Shown: in pieces, positions 23,415-32,389 of the stretch
How the letters are laid out: every line of letters begins with the position of its first letter
How positions within the stretch are numbered: the first letter of the stretch is position 1
Assembly: GCA_017881265.1 (NCBI GenBank)
Contig: JADGRA010000024.1
Coordinates: 1 to 64,000, forward strand
DNA length: 64,000 nt
DNA from: Myxococcaceae bacterium
Lineage (GTDB): Bacteria > Myxococcota > Myxococcia > Myxococcales > Myxococcaceae
Direction of reading: 5' to 3'
Position numbers and translations under genes: made by a program
The notes under the pieces: model-generated
What the model was told of the DNA's origin: nothing
Databases searched by the model: none
Seen by the model: the letters and a program-made list of their open reading frames with translations, nothing else

Positions 23415-25015
23415 AGCTGAAGGCTCCGGACCTCGGGTGAAAGCGGCCGCGCTGCCTCGACCAGCGCCTTCACCAGCGCGCGGGGGCCCACCGAGGCTGC
23501 CACCGACGGGAAGGCGTAGACGCGTTCCTGCGGCAGGCCGCCGGGGCGAAGGGCGGTGAAGAGGTGCTCGAGGCGCTCGGCCGCAACCCGGTCCTGGGCG
23601 TGCGCCGCACGCTCGAGCTTGCTCACCAGCTTGTCGATGCCGTGAGCGACGTGGGCCCGTGTCTTCCGGACGTTCCTCTCCAACCTCGGCTCGAGGCGGA
23701 CGGCATGGGGGAGCAGCGCCTCCAGCTCGCGTTCGACTGGCCCCAGCAGTCGTGCGCGGAGCCACTCAGCCGGTGGCAGCCAGGCCGGACGGACCTGTAC
23801 CTGCGCCGAGACCTCCTCGCGCGGACGGTCGGCGTCCTCCGGGCGCAGGCCGAGACCTGCGAGCAGTCCCCGCACCCGCTCGTCGACCAGCCGGAGCCGG
23901 GCCCGGGGCGCCACCATCGGCATCCTCAGCCCGAACAGCGAGTAGAGGGGCGGCAGCTGCGCGAAATACGCGCACTCGGCCGGTCCGCCAATGTACGCGG
24001 CCGTGGGCAAGAGCGTATCCTGGACGAGCGGGCGCAGCAGGGCAGAGGTGCTGAAGCAGAGCGGGTCTTGCTCGAGGCAGGCGAAGAGTTCGGCCCGGCT
24101 GACAGGGCCGGCCGGGGTGGCGAAGCCCGCGCCGGCCGCGGCCAGGCGGTAGCGGGGGCCGGCGGGACCGCGGGGATGGAAGAAGGCAAGCGCAGCGTCG
24201 GGCCGGGTGTGCACCTGTTCGGTGAAGCCCTGTTCGCCCAGGGCGTGGGCTCTCTCCAGGAGGGCCGCTGCGATGGGCTCGTGCTCAGCGATGGCGCGCC
24301 GCAGCACGGGGGCGGCCAGCCGGGCCATGGCCGGGGTGCGCGGGTCGAGGAGGACGAGTCCGTCGGCGGCGAAGAGCTCCGCAAGCACCCCGGCGAAGGC
24401 CACCCCCGGAGGGCTACCGGCCCGGTAGTGGCGCGCCAGCAGGGCGGACACCTCGGAGCCGTGGGGGAGGGCCTGGAGCACGTCGTCGAGGGCCGAGGTG
24501 AGGCTCGCCACCTCCTTGGGCAAGGTCCGCTGCGCCAGCGAGAGGCGAGCCTGCTCGGGGGTCTCGGCCGGGAGTTCGAAGGAAGCCCGGCGCCCGGAGG
24601 GCAGAAGCACCTCCGCCCGGGCGATTTCCGCCCAGTCGTGGTCCTCGGTTTGCAGCCAGAAGAGGGGGACACAGGGCCGCCCGTGCCGCTCCGACAGCCA
24701 GCGGGCCCGGGCCACCGCCGTGGCGGCCTTGTACAGGGTGTAGAGCGGTCCGAGGAAGAGGCCCATCTGCTGGCCGGTGACGACGACGGTGGTCCCGGTG
24801 CGCCCCAGCAGCTCCACGTTTCGGTCACGCGAGGGGGACGCCGGGAGCTCGGCTGCTTGCCGGCTTAGCTCCTCGAGGAGCCCGTCCGCAGGGCGCCGTT
24901 GCGCGGCGTGCCCGACGGCAGCATCCCAGGCCTCCTCGTCCAGGGGACGCACGGGCAGCAGCGCCCGGGCCGGCGGCTCCCCGGCAATGAAGGAGGCGAA
25001 AAAGTCAGAAGCCAT
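23411..25015 (-). CDS. bshC: Bacillithiol synthase, cysteine-adding enzyme
   Basis: 534 residues from ATG 25015 (an in-frame TTG at 25027 is possible). BshC adds cysteine to GlcN-malate. Motifs in order: TVVVTGQQMGLFLGPLYTLYK (about 76-96), PLFWLQTEDHDWAEI (about 117-131), HTRPDAALAFFHPRG, CFSTSALLRPLVQDTLLPTA and AAYIGGPAECAYFAQLPPLY (about 340-360), then a long helical C-terminus with coiled-coil character (LERNVRKTRAHVAHGIDKLV). The Rossmann-like core with the family 'GQQ' and 'GGP.E.AY' signatures is clear. It overlaps bshA by GTGA. The divergent gene starts only 45 bases away, so the two promoters must overlap. Confidence 0.92.
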   Translation of the reverse strand: MASDFFASFIAGEPPARALLPVRPLDEEAWDAAVGHAAQRRPADGLLEELSRQAAELPASPSRDRNVELLGRTGTTVVVTGQQMGLFLGPLYTLYKAATAVARARWLSERHGRPCVPLFWLQTEDHDWAEIARAEVLLPSGRRASFELPAETPEQARLSLAQRTLPKEVASLTSALDDVLQALPHGSEVSALLARHYRAGSPPGVAFAGVLAELFAADGLVLLDPRTPAMARLAAPVLRRAIAEHEPIAAALLERAHALGEQGFTEQVHTRPDAALAFFHPRGPAGPRYRLAAAGAGFATPAGPVSRAELFACLEQDPLCFSTSALLRPLVQDTLLPTAAYIGGPAECAYFAQLPPLYSLFGLRMPMVAPRARLRLVDERVRGLLAGLGLRPEDADRPREEVSAQVQVRPAWLPPAEWLRARLLGPVERELEALLPHAVRLEPRLERNVRKTRAHVAHGIDKLVSKLERAAHAQDRVAAERLEHLFTALRPGGLPQERVYAFPSVAASVGPRALVKALVEAARPLSPEVRSLQL

Positions 25016-25059
25016 GCGAAGGTCCAACGTAACAGTGCCCGCGGAGAACGTCCTACTGC

Positions 25060-27531
25060 ATGCATCGACTTCCTGGTGTCACCTTGGCCCTCACCTTGCT
25101 GCTGTCCACCGCGTCCGCCGAGCCTGGGTTACGCCCGGCGCAGCCGGACATTGCGCACCTGGAGCGCCTGCTGGACCGGCTGCTCGTCGTCGGAAATGTC
25201 CTCTATGTCGCCGCCCACCCCGACGACGAGAACACCCGGCTGCTCGCTTTCCTTTCCAACGGGATGCTGCTGCGTGCCGGTTACCTCTCCGTGACGCGCG
25301 GCGACGGCGGACAGAATCTCATCGGCCCTGAGCTAGCCCCCGGACTGGGCCTCATCCGCACCCAGGAGCTCCTCGCCGCGCGCGCCCTGGACGGCGCCGA
25401 GCAGCTCTTCACGCGGGCCAGAGACTTCGGCTACTCGAAGAGCCCGGAGGAAACGCTCGGCATCTGGGGCCATGAGGCGGTACTGGCGGACGTGGTGTTG
25501 GCCATCCGCCGTTTCCGCCCCGACGTCGTCATGACGCGCTTTCCCACCGGTGGAGTCGAAACCCACGGTCAGCACACGGCGTCGGCGCAGCTGGCGGTGG
25601 AGGCCGTCGCGCGGGCCGCGGACCCCGCCTACCTGCCCGACGCCGAGCACCGACGCCTGGGGCCTTGGAAGGTGACGCGGGTGGTGTGGAACCAGTTCAC
25701 CGGCTTCGGCGCCCCGGAGCAGGAGCTATCAGGCTCTGCGAGCCTGGACGCAGGGGGGTATGACCCATGGCTGGGCCTTTCCTATGGCGAGCTTGCTGCC
25801 GACAGCCGCAGCAACCACAAGAGCCAGGGCTTTGGAGCCGCGCGCCGGCGCGGCCCGATTCCCGAATACTTCAAGCTGCTGGCCGGCGAGCCGATGAAGA
25901 ATTCCCCGTTTGACGGGGTGGTATTCGACTGGTCGCGCGTCCCGGGCAGCGAGAAGCTGGTGGCCGAGCTCAAGCGCGCGCGCGCCGCCTTCCGGACGGC
26001 CACGCCCGAGGCGGCCCTTCCGGGCCTGCTGGCGGCGAGGGCGGAGCTCAGCCGACTTCCGGACAACCCGTGGAAGGCGCAGAAGCTGGCCGAGCTGGAG
26101 CAGGCGATTTTCGCCTGCAGTGGCCTGTTCGCCGAAGTGGTGGCGGACCGGCCCAGCACCTCCCCGGGGGCCACCGTGCCTGTCGTCGTAACGGCCCTGC
26201 TCCGCCGCCCGGCCAAGGTGACCCTGAACGAGGTGCGCTTGGCGGGACACGCCCTCAAGACCAACCGGGCACTCGAGGCGGGCCAGCCCTTCGAAGTCAA
26301 GGAGGCGCTGTCGGTGCCGAGCGACACGCGGCTGAGCAACCCGGTGTGGCTGGAGTTGCCGCCGACGGCTGGCCAGTACCCGGTTTCGGACCCAGGCCTG
26401 GTCGGCCTTCCCGAAGAGCCGGCACCGCTGCAGGCGGAGTTTCTGTTTGGGTTTGGCGAGCAGTCCGTGGCGGTGAGGCGGCCCGTCGTCTTCAAGTGGG
26501 TGGACCCGGTCCTCGGGGAACGCTACCGGCGCCTCGAAGTGCTCCCGGCGGTGACGGTGGACCCTGACGGGCCGCTGCTGGTTTTTCCTGATGCGCGTGA
26601 AAAGCAGCTGACGGTCACCGTGCGCAGCGTGGCCGGTGCGTCCGGGACGCTCGCGCTCGACCTGCCGCCGGGCTTTACCGTCACCCCGAAAAGCGTGCCC
26701 TTCGTCCTGGAGAAGGGCGCGGAGGCCACGCTGGCCTTCCGGGTGACGCCGCCAAAGGCGGCTGCCACCGGCGTGTTGCGTGCGGTGGCGACCGTGGCTG
26801 GCAGGACGTACGACCGTGGCCTCCGGCGCATCGAGTACGCGCACATCCCCATCCAGACGTGGCTCCCGCCGGCCGAGGTGCGGCTGACGCGCGTGGACGT
26901 GGCCCACGTCCGCCACCGCATCGGCTACGTCCCGGGCCCGGGCGACGAGGTGCCGCAAGCGCTGCGGCAGGTCGGCTACGAGGTGACTCCGCTGACGCTG
27001 ACCGAGCTCCGGGAGCAGCCGCTCGGCGGCTTCCAGGCCATCGTTTTCGGTGTCCGTGCCTTCAACGTCGAGCCTCGGCTGTCGACGCTCCACGACAAGC
27101 TCATGGGCTACGTCCAGGCGGGCGGGACGGTCGTCCTGCAGTACAACACCACCAGCTGGCCGTCCTCCGGCCCACCCCCGCTCGGGCCGTTTCCTTTCAC
27201 CATCGGTCATGGGCGTGTCACGGATGAAGGAGCAGCGGTGACGTCGGCTCCGCACCCGGTCCTCACCAACCCCAACCCCATTGGCCCGTCGGACTGGAAT
27301 GCCTGGGTGCAGGAGCGAGGCCTCTACTTCGCCGAGACGTGGGACGAGCGCTATGCAGTCCCGCTGTCGATGCACGACCCCGGAGAGCAGCCGCTGCGTG
27401 GTGCGCTGCTCATCGCCCAGCTGGGCAAGGGCTCCTTCATCTACACCGGCCTATCCTTCTTCCGGCAGCTGCCCGCCGGCGTCCCGGGCGCGTTCCGCCT
27501 CTTCGCCAATCTCGTCGACCATGGCGGCTGA
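25060..27531 (+). CDS. Large exported PIG-L/LmbE family deacetylase
   Basis: 823 residues with a signal peptide (about 1-20, ALTLLLSTASA). The PIG-L domain (about 40-260) has the zinc motif AHPDDE (52-57), the later HGQH motif and VVMTRFPTGG. PIG-L enzymes remove N-acetyl groups from GlcNAc conjugates, as BshB and MshB do. Residues about 300-640 form Ig-like beta domains (TVSPGATVPVV-type strands; KQLTVTVRSVAGASGTLALD). About 650-823 resembles a GATase1/ThuA-like fold (FQAIVFGVRAFNVEPRLSTL; YVQAGGTVVLQYNTT). This long form differs from cytoplasmic BshB (about 230 residues) and acts outside the cytoplasm. It is followed by a small membrane protein and a symporter (stop overlaps the next start). 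It diverges from bshC. Confidence 0.87.
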   Translation: MHRLPGVTLALTLLLSTASAEPGLRPAQPDIAHLERLLDRLLVVGNVLYVAAHPDDENTRLLAFLSNGMLLRAGYLSVTRGDGGQNLIGPELAPGLGLIRTQELLAARALDGAEQLFTRARDFGYSKSPEETLGIWGHEAVLADVVLAIRRFRPDVVMTRFPTGGVETHGQHTASAQLAVEAVARAADPAYLPDAEHRRLGPWKVTRVVWNQFTGFGAPEQELSGSASLDAGGYDPWLGLSYGELAADSRSNHKSQGFGAARRRGPIPEYFKLLAGEPMKNSPFDGVVFDWSRVPGSEKLVAELKRARAAFRTATPEAALPGLLAARAELSRLPDNPWKAQKLAELEQAIFACSGLFAEVVADRPSTSPGATVPVVVTALLRRPAKVTLNEVRLAGHALKTNRALEAGQPFEVKEALSVPSDTRLSNPVWLELPPTAGQYPVSDPGLVGLPEEPAPLQAEFLFGFGEQSVAVRRPVVFKWVDPVLGERYRRLEVLPAVTVDPDGPLLVFPDAREKQLTVTVRSVAGASGTLALDLPPGFTVTPKSVPFVLEKGAEATLAFRVTPPKAAATGVLRAVATVAGRTYDRGLRRIEYAHIPIQTWLPPAEVRLTRVDVAHVRHRIGYVPGPGDEVPQALRQVGYEVTPLTLTELREQPLGGFQAIVFGVRAFNVEPRLSTLHDKLMGYVQAGGTVVLQYNTTSWPSSGPPPLGPFPFTIGHGRVTDEGAAVTSAPHPVLTNPNPIGPSDWNAWVQERGLYFAETWDERYAVPLSMHDPGEQPLRGALLIAQLGKGSFIYTGLSFFRQLPAGVPGAFRLFANLVDHGG

Positions 27532-27670
27532 GAAGCCCGCCGACGCGGCAGTCCCCGAAACGGACATCCGTCCGCCGCTCGGCACCTGGCGGCGGCTGTA
27601 CGCGCTCGTCCTGGGGGTGCTGGCGGCGGAGATTGTCCTGCTGGCGCTCCTGGCGAGGGCCTTCGGGTGA
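27521..27670 (+). CDS. Small single-pass membrane protein between PIG-L and symporter genes
   Basis: 49 residues, ATG 27521 inside the 3' end of the deacetylase gene. The N-terminal half is soluble and acidic; residues about 26-46 (LYALVLGVLAAEIVLLALLA) form one transmembrane helix. Its TGA overlaps the GTG of the symporter gene (GTGA). Small one-helix proteins in this position before SSS-family symporters are often subunits of the transporter. The overlaps on both sides argue that it is translated and coupled. Confidence 0.72.
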   Translation: MAAEKPADAAVPETDIRPPLGTWRRLYALVLGVLAAEIVLLALLARAFG

Positions 27671-29373
27671 GCGGGCTCGACTGGGGTGTGCTAGGGGCGA
27701 CGCTGGCGGCGATTGTCCTCTACGGCTCTTGGAAGAGCCGCGGCGTGCACACCACCGAGTCCTTTCTGCGTGCCGGAAAGGACATCCGTTGGTGGACCAT
27801 CGGACTGTCGGTCATCGCCACGCAGGCCAGCGCCATCACCTTCCTGTCCGTCCCCGGCCAGGCCTACCAGGACGGGCTCGGCTTCGTTCAGTTCTACTTC
27901 GGCTTGCCGATAGCGATGGTCATCCTCTCGGCCATCATCGTTCCCATCTACCACCGGCTCCGCCTCTACACGGCGTACGAGTACCTCGAGCAGCGCTTCG
28001 ACCGTAGAACGCGCCAATTCACGGCCCTGCTCTTTCTGGTGTCTCGGGGGCTGGCCTCGGGGCTCGCCATCTATGCGCCGGCGCTCGTCCTTTCCGCCGT
28101 TCTCGGCTGGCCGGCGCTGTGGACCAACTTCGTCCTCGGCGCGACCACCATACTCTACACGGTGCTGGGCGGAAGCCGCGCGGTGAGTCGCACCCAGTCC
28201 GCGCAGATGGCGCTCATCTCGGTGGGCCTGGTGGCTGCGCTGGTCATCGCCCTGGTGCGCCTCCCCCCTGGGGTGTCCGTGGGGCAGGGAGTCGCCCTGG
28301 CGGGGGCGCTCGGGAAACTCGAAGGCGTCGACTTTTCACTCCGCTTCGACACCCGCTACACGCTCTGGTCCGGGCTTCTCGGCGGCCTCTTCGTCCAGTT
28401 GGCGTACTTCGGAACGGACCAGTCGCAGGTGCAACGCTACCTCGCCGGTGGGCCGCTGGCCGAGAGCCGGCTCGGACTGTTGATGAACGGGCTCCTCAAG
28501 GTCCCGATGCAGCTCTTCATTCTCTTCATCGGGGTGATGGTCTTCGTCTATTACCAGCTCAGTCCGGCGCCGCTCTTCTTCAACCGGACCGAGTGGGAGA
28601 GGGCGCGCTCGCGGGATGGCGTGGCGGTGGCTCAGCTCGAGCAAGCGCATGCCGAGGCGTTTGCTGAGCAGCGCGCCGCCATCGACCGCTTCCTGGCACC
28701 GGGGACGGCTCCGGCGGTGGTGGCCGCGGCACGCTCGGAGTTACGGGCGGACCAGGCGCGCCTGGCCGGCCTGCGAAAACAGGCGGGGACGCTGGTCGCC
28801 AGGACGTTGCCTGGCGCGGACCCGAAGGACTCGGACTTCATCTTCCTGCGCTTTGTCCTCGACCACTTCCCACGCGGTCTCATCGGGTTGCTCGTGGCCG
28901 TCATTCTTTCGGCCGCCATGTCCGCCAACTCGGCCGCCCTGTCCTCCCTCGGCGCGACGACGGTGGTGGACTTCTTCCGTCCACGCTTCCCCGGAGCGAG
29001 CGACCGCCAAACCCTGCTCGTGGCGCGGCTGGCGACCGCGGGCTGGGGCCTGCTGGCCGTGGGCTTCGCCGCCTTCGCTTCGCTCCTCGACAACCTCATC
29101 CAGGCCGTCAACATCCTCGGCTCTCTCTTCTACGGGCCCATGCTGGGCGTCTTCCTGGTGGGCTTCTTCCTGCGGCGGGTGCGCGGTCCTGCGGCCTTCT
29201 GGGCCACTGTCCTGGGGGAGGCGCTGGTGCTCGCGGCGGCGGCGTTCGGGAAGGTGGGTTTCCTCTGGTACTCCGTCCTCGGGTGCCTGGTGGTGGTGGG
29301 CCTGGCTCCGCTGCTGCAAGCGGTCATGCCCGCCGGGCCAGGACGCCCGAGTCCCACGCCATCCGGCGCTTAG
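27667..29373 (+). CDS. Sodium:solute symporter (SSS family)
   Basis: 568 residues, GTG start overlapping the small gene. An LeuT-fold transporter with 13-14 transmembrane helices. Family marks: SFLRAGKDIRWWTIGLSVIATQASAITFLSVPG (helix 1 region, read in parts), GLGFVQFYFGLPIAM, YTAYEYLEQRF, ILYTVLGGSRAVSRTQSAQM and AVILSAAMSANSAALSSLGA with the conserved Ser pair of the sodium site. An insertion of about 90 residues (about 300-390, helical and Ala/Arg/Glu-rich, TEWERARSRDGVAVAQLEQA) sits between helices; such inserts occur in the symporters that accompany PIG-L genes. The substrate is unknown; the operon suggests a sugar or glycoconjugate released by the deacetylase. Confidence 0.88.
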   Translation: MSGLDWGVLGATLAAIVLYGSWKSRGVHTTESFLRAGKDIRWWTIGLSVIATQASAITFLSVPGQAYQDGLGFVQFYFGLPIAMVILSAIIVPIYHRLRLYTAYEYLEQRFDRRTRQFTALLFLVSRGLASGLAIYAPALVLSAVLGWPALWTNFVLGATTILYTVLGGSRAVSRTQSAQMALISVGLVAALVIALVRLPPGVSVGQGVALAGALGKLEGVDFSLRFDTRYTLWSGLLGGLFVQLAYFGTDQSQVQRYLAGGPLAESRLGLLMNGLLKVPMQLFILFIGVMVFVYYQLSPAPLFFNRTEWERARSRDGVAVAQLEQAHAEAFAEQRAAIDRFLAPGTAPAVVAAARSELRADQARLAGLRKQAGTLVARTLPGADPKDSDFIFLRFVLDHFPRGLIGLLVAVILSAAMSANSAALSSLGATTVVDFFRPRFPGASDRQTLLVARLATAGWGLLAVGFAAFASLLDNLIQAVNILGSLFYGPMLGVFLVGFFLRRVRGPAAFWATVLGEALVLAAAAFGKVGFLWYSVLGCLVVVGLAPLLQAVMPAGPGRPSPTPSGA

Positions 29374-29421
29374 CGACGCGCCAGGCGTGACGCTTAGGCA
29401 CACCCCGGAAGCTGGCAGTGG

Positions 29422-29444
29422 CCAGGCCCCCGGGAAGGGCCTGG
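29422..29444. terminator. Hairpin terminator candidate between convergent genes
   Basis: CCAGGCCC (29422-29429) and GGGCCTGG (29437-29444) are perfect 8-base arms around CCGGGAA. It lies between the symporter stop (29373) and the stop of the minus-strand DUF4388 fusion gene (29447). No T-run. Confidence 0.6.
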
Positions 29445-29446
29445 AG

Positions 29447-31432
29447 TCACTCCAGCTCGAGTTGCTGGAAGGTCCCGTTGCCGTCGATGACGGTGCCCCA
29501 CACCTTGTGGGACGCTTGGTGCTCTGAGAGGCCAAAGCTGAGGGGAACCCCCAGGCCGAGGTCGAGCCCGTGGATGCTTTCCAGCGCGTCCACCAGGCCA
29601 TCCACCGTCACGTTGCGGCCGGCGAGCTTGAGGCCCTCCAGCAGCAGGTTGCCGGTGACGTAGCCCTCCAGCGAGATGAAGTTAGGCCTCTCCTCGGGGG
29701 CGAAGCTGGCCAGCGCTTCACGGTACCGCATGCCGACGGTGGACTGACCGGTGGGGAGCGGCACCACTTGGGTGATGATGACGCCTTGGGCGTACTGGGG
29801 CCCGAGCTGCAGCAGTTCCTCGGCCAGTGCCTGGCTGCCGACGAAGGAGACGTTGGTGAAAATCATCTCCGGGCGCTGCTCGCGGACCTTCTCGATGAAG
29901 CGGGCGGCCGGACGGTAGGTGGCGACCATCACCACCGCGGCCACGTTCGCCTTCTTGTCGACGATGCGGGCGACGGCGTCGGAGACATCCGCGGTGTTGC
30001 GCGTGTAGGTCGCCTTGAGAATGGGCGTGGAGGTCCGCTTTACCTGGCGCAGACCCTTGGTGACGCCCTGGAAGCCGGCATCCCCGTAGCTGTCATCCTG
30101 GGCGAAGACGGCAATCTGCTCGGGCTTGATGTGCCGGACCTCGACCAGGTAGCGGACGATGGCTGCCGTCTCCTCGGTGTAGCTGGCCCGGTAGTTGAAG
30201 ACGTACCGGTCGGGCGGCTCCTTGCGCAGGAGCGAGGCGCCGGTGAAGGGGCCGAAGAAGAGCATCTTGCGCTCGAGTGCGTAGGGGACGGCCACGGCCG
30301 CGGTGGGTGTCCCGACGTTGCCGACGAAGCTGAAGACGCCGCGCTGATCGACCAGCTCTCGCATGACGTCCTTGGTGCGCGAGGGCTCATACCCGTCGTC
30401 CAGGGCGAGCAGCTTCACCTTGCGGCCGTTGACGCCACCGTTGGCGTTGGCCCGGGCGAAGGCCACATCCAGGCCGAGTCGCATCTGCCGACCGAGCTCC
30501 TTAGAGACGCCCGTCAGCGGCGCCGCCATGCCGAGGGAAATCTCGGTGTCGCTGATGCCCGCCACGGCCGACGCCGTTGCCGCCGGCGCAACGGCAGGTT
30601 TGGCGGCGACGGGAACCTCGGCCGCCGCTTGGTTGCGCAGGTACGCGACCCCGACGGCCAGGCCGATGCCCAGGACGAAGACGGCGGCGATGGCTAGCAG
30701 GGCTCCCGGTGGAAGCAGCAGGCTCTTACGCTCCCGGCGGACGCTGGAGAAGGGGGCGGTCCCCGCGGCCGGCTGGCCACGGGCCGGGGGGGTGTGCGGG
30801 CTACTGAAGGGCGAGGTGGTGGGCCCGGAGGTGTGCAGCGGGCGTGGGCCGGAACTGGTTGCGCTAGCGGCCGGGGGCAGCGGCGGCGGGGGTGCCACCG
30901 CGGCAGCAACGGCGACGCCCGGGCCGGTGGTCGCCCGCATGCCGAGGTCTTTGGGGGGACTGCGGTGCGCTCCACTCTGTGGAGAGGGGACGCTGGCCGG
31001 CGCGGCACTCGCTGCCACCGCCCGGTGCGTCGTCAGCCGGGGCAGGGGGGCCGGGGGCGGCGTCGGGCGCGCGCCGCCGTCCACGGTGTAGAGCCGGGGT
31101 GGGGGTGGCCTCTCGGGAGCGGCGGCCGAGGCGGAGAGCGCCACCCAGGGCTCGTTGATGGTGTGGCGCGCGCTCCGCGAGCCGAGCTCCACCTGGTACT
31201 TGCCGGCCCGGACCCGCAGCGCCTGGCGCACGGCGTCCGGTCCCTCGCGCCCGTCGAAGAGCGCGTCCACCACCGCGCCGGCCTCGATGAAGAAGGCGCC
31301 GGAGGCCTCCCCGCCCGACGCTCGAGGAATGCTGACGGAGACGGCCGCGGTCTGGCCGCTGCGTGCGTAGTAGTCGAGGACCTCGACGAGAGAGACTTCG
31401 GTAAACTCACCAATGCGAGGTGGAGTCTTCAT
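29447..31432 (-). CDS. DUF4388 domain fused to a LivK-type periplasmic binding protein
   Basis: 661 residues. Order: DUF4388 domain (about 1-100; GEFTEVSLVEVLDYYARSGQ, then GAFFIEAGAVVDALFDGREG), a Pro/Ala/Ser-rich linker (about 105-235), one transmembrane helix (about 241-265), and a type-1 periplasmic binding domain (about 293-655; EISLGMAAPLTGVSKELGRQ, VDQRGVFSFVGNVGTPTA, QIAVFAQDDSYGDAGFQGV). The cytoplasmic DUF4388 part and the external branched-chain-amino-acid-type binding part are joined by a single membrane pass, so the protein looks like a receptor rather than an ABC-transporter component. No permease or ATPase gene is near. DUF4388 is frequent in myxobacterial signalling proteins. 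ATG start at 31432. Confidence 0.86.
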   Translation of the reverse strand: MKTPPRIGEFTEVSLVEVLDYYARSGQTAAVSVSIPRASGGEASGAFFIEAGAVVDALFDGREGPDAVRQALRVRAGKYQVELGSRSARHTINEPWVALSASAAAPERPPPPRLYTVDGGARPTPPPAPLPRLTTHRAVAASAAPASVPSPQSGAHRSPPKDLGMRATTGPGVAVAAAVAPPPPLPPAASATSSGPRPLHTSGPTTSPFSSPHTPPARGQPAAGTAPFSSVRRERKSLLLPPGALLAIAAVFVLGIGLAVGVAYLRNQAAAEVPVAAKPAVAPAATASAVAGISDTEISLGMAAPLTGVSKELGRQMRLGLDVAFARANANGGVNGRKVKLLALDDGYEPSRTKDVMRELVDQRGVFSFVGNVGTPTAAVAVPYALERKMLFFGPFTGASLLRKEPPDRYVFNYRASYTEETAAIVRYLVEVRHIKPEQIAVFAQDDSYGDAGFQGVTKGLRQVKRTSTPILKATYTRNTADVSDAVARIVDKKANVAAVVMVATYRPAARFIEKVREQRPEMIFTNVSFVGSQALAEELLQLGPQYAQGVIITQVVPLPTGQSTVGMRYREALASFAPEERPNFISLEGYVTGNLLLEGLKLAGRNVTVDGLVDALESIHGLDLGLGVPLSFGLSEHQASHKVWGTVIDGNGTFQQLELE

Positions 31433-31659
31433 TCGGGGGGCGGAGCGTCACGCGCTGGCTGTCGACCAACCGTCAGGGAAGTCTATGAGACAGCTCAGCG
31501 GTGTTCGCAAAGGCGACACTTTCGCGCCGAGGTGGTTTCGCTTCCCACCTTCGCCGCGCACGTGCGCTCCGCGCCTGCAACCAGCTTCCCTAGACGCACA
31601 CGCGGGCAAGCGCCGCGCGACGCGTCACACTGCGGGACGAAGCCACCCCGGGCGATTCC
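31433..31659. other. Intergenic 227 bases between the fusion gene and the SYLF gene
   Basis: Upstream of the DUF4388 fusion start and downstream of the SYLF stop. It presumably contains the promoter of the former. No coding frame or strong repeat is seen. Confidence 0.35.
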
Positions 31660-32211
31660 TCAGCCGCCGTCTTTGGAGAAGGGCTTGTAGCCGAATTTCT
31701 GGCCGCCGACGCTGGCCTCGTACATCAGCCCCGTCTTGGTGGCGGTGAAGACGGCGACGCCGCTTGCGTACTTGGCATTGGCCGAGGCGCCGGCCGAGAG
31801 GGCCACCGCGCTCACTTGCGCCGCGAAGGCGAAGTTGCCCTTTTTGAAATCCGTGAGCGTTGCCGCGTTCTCGAAGAAGACAATCTCAGAGTACGCCTGT
31901 CCCCCCAGCTGCAGCCCGACGGTGACTTGCGCCAGGGAGCTCTTGCCGACGGCCTTCCCCTTCTCGAAGAGAATGCCGGACCCCCCAGCCCCCCCGATGC
32001 CGATGGCGCCCTTGCCGATGGTGGGGAAGACGACGTACCCGGCCGCGTCCTTGAAGAAATGTTCGATGCCGGGGTCGGTCTTCTTGAAAACTGCCACCGT
32101 GTCGCGTGCCTCGGTGACGAAGTCGTCCCCCCGGACGGTGGAGGACAGGACCAGGCACAGCAGCAAGGCGACGGCGCGTGGAACCGAGCGAGTGGCGAGG
32201 GCGTTCAGCAT
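31660..32211 (-). CDS. SYLF/YSC84-type lipid-binding protein
   Basis: 183 residues from ATG 32211. The signal peptide is about 1-25 (VALLLCLVLSSTVRG). The mature chain is the SYLF/Ysc84 domain (DUF500): AVFKKTDPGIEHFFKDAAGY, VVFPTIGKGAIGIGGAGGSG, ILFEKGKAVGKSSLAQVTVG, QLGGQAYSEIVFFENAATL and a Gly/Ser-rich C-terminus. The domain binds phosphoinositides in eukaryotic homologues and is found in many bacterial periplasmic proteins of unknown role. A frame upstream to 32265 is open, but the signal peptide fits the downstream ATG better. It is a single gene. Confidence 0.85.
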   Translation of the reverse strand: MLNALATRSVPRAVALLLCLVLSSTVRGDDFVTEARDTVAVFKKTDPGIEHFFKDAAGYVVFPTIGKGAIGIGGAGGSGILFEKGKAVGKSSLAQVTVGLQLGGQAYSEIVFFENAATLTDFKKGNFAFAAQVSAVALSAGASANAKYASGVAVFTATKTGLMYEASVGGQKFGYKPFSKDGG

Positions 32212-32336
32212 GGGGCACGCTTTCTGGTTGACCCGCGGGGGCGGACGGGGAGGGACGCTCGGCAAGGGGGCCCGCTCGGGGGGCCCTGCAGTCCAGGGTC
32301 CCCGGTGGAAGAAGGGGGACGCGCAGGAACCCTAGT

Positions 32337-32355
32337 GCCGCCGGAGGCCGGCGGC
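32337..32355 (-). terminator. Hairpin terminator candidate after the RND efflux operon
   Basis: GCCGCCGG and CCGGCGGC (32337-32344, 32348-32355) form a perfect 8-base stem with an AGG loop, just beyond the end of the MFP gene at 32390. No T-run. Confidence 0.55.
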
Positions 32356-32389
32356 CAGTGCCCCCTGGGAAGTGTGCTGGAAGGGGGGG

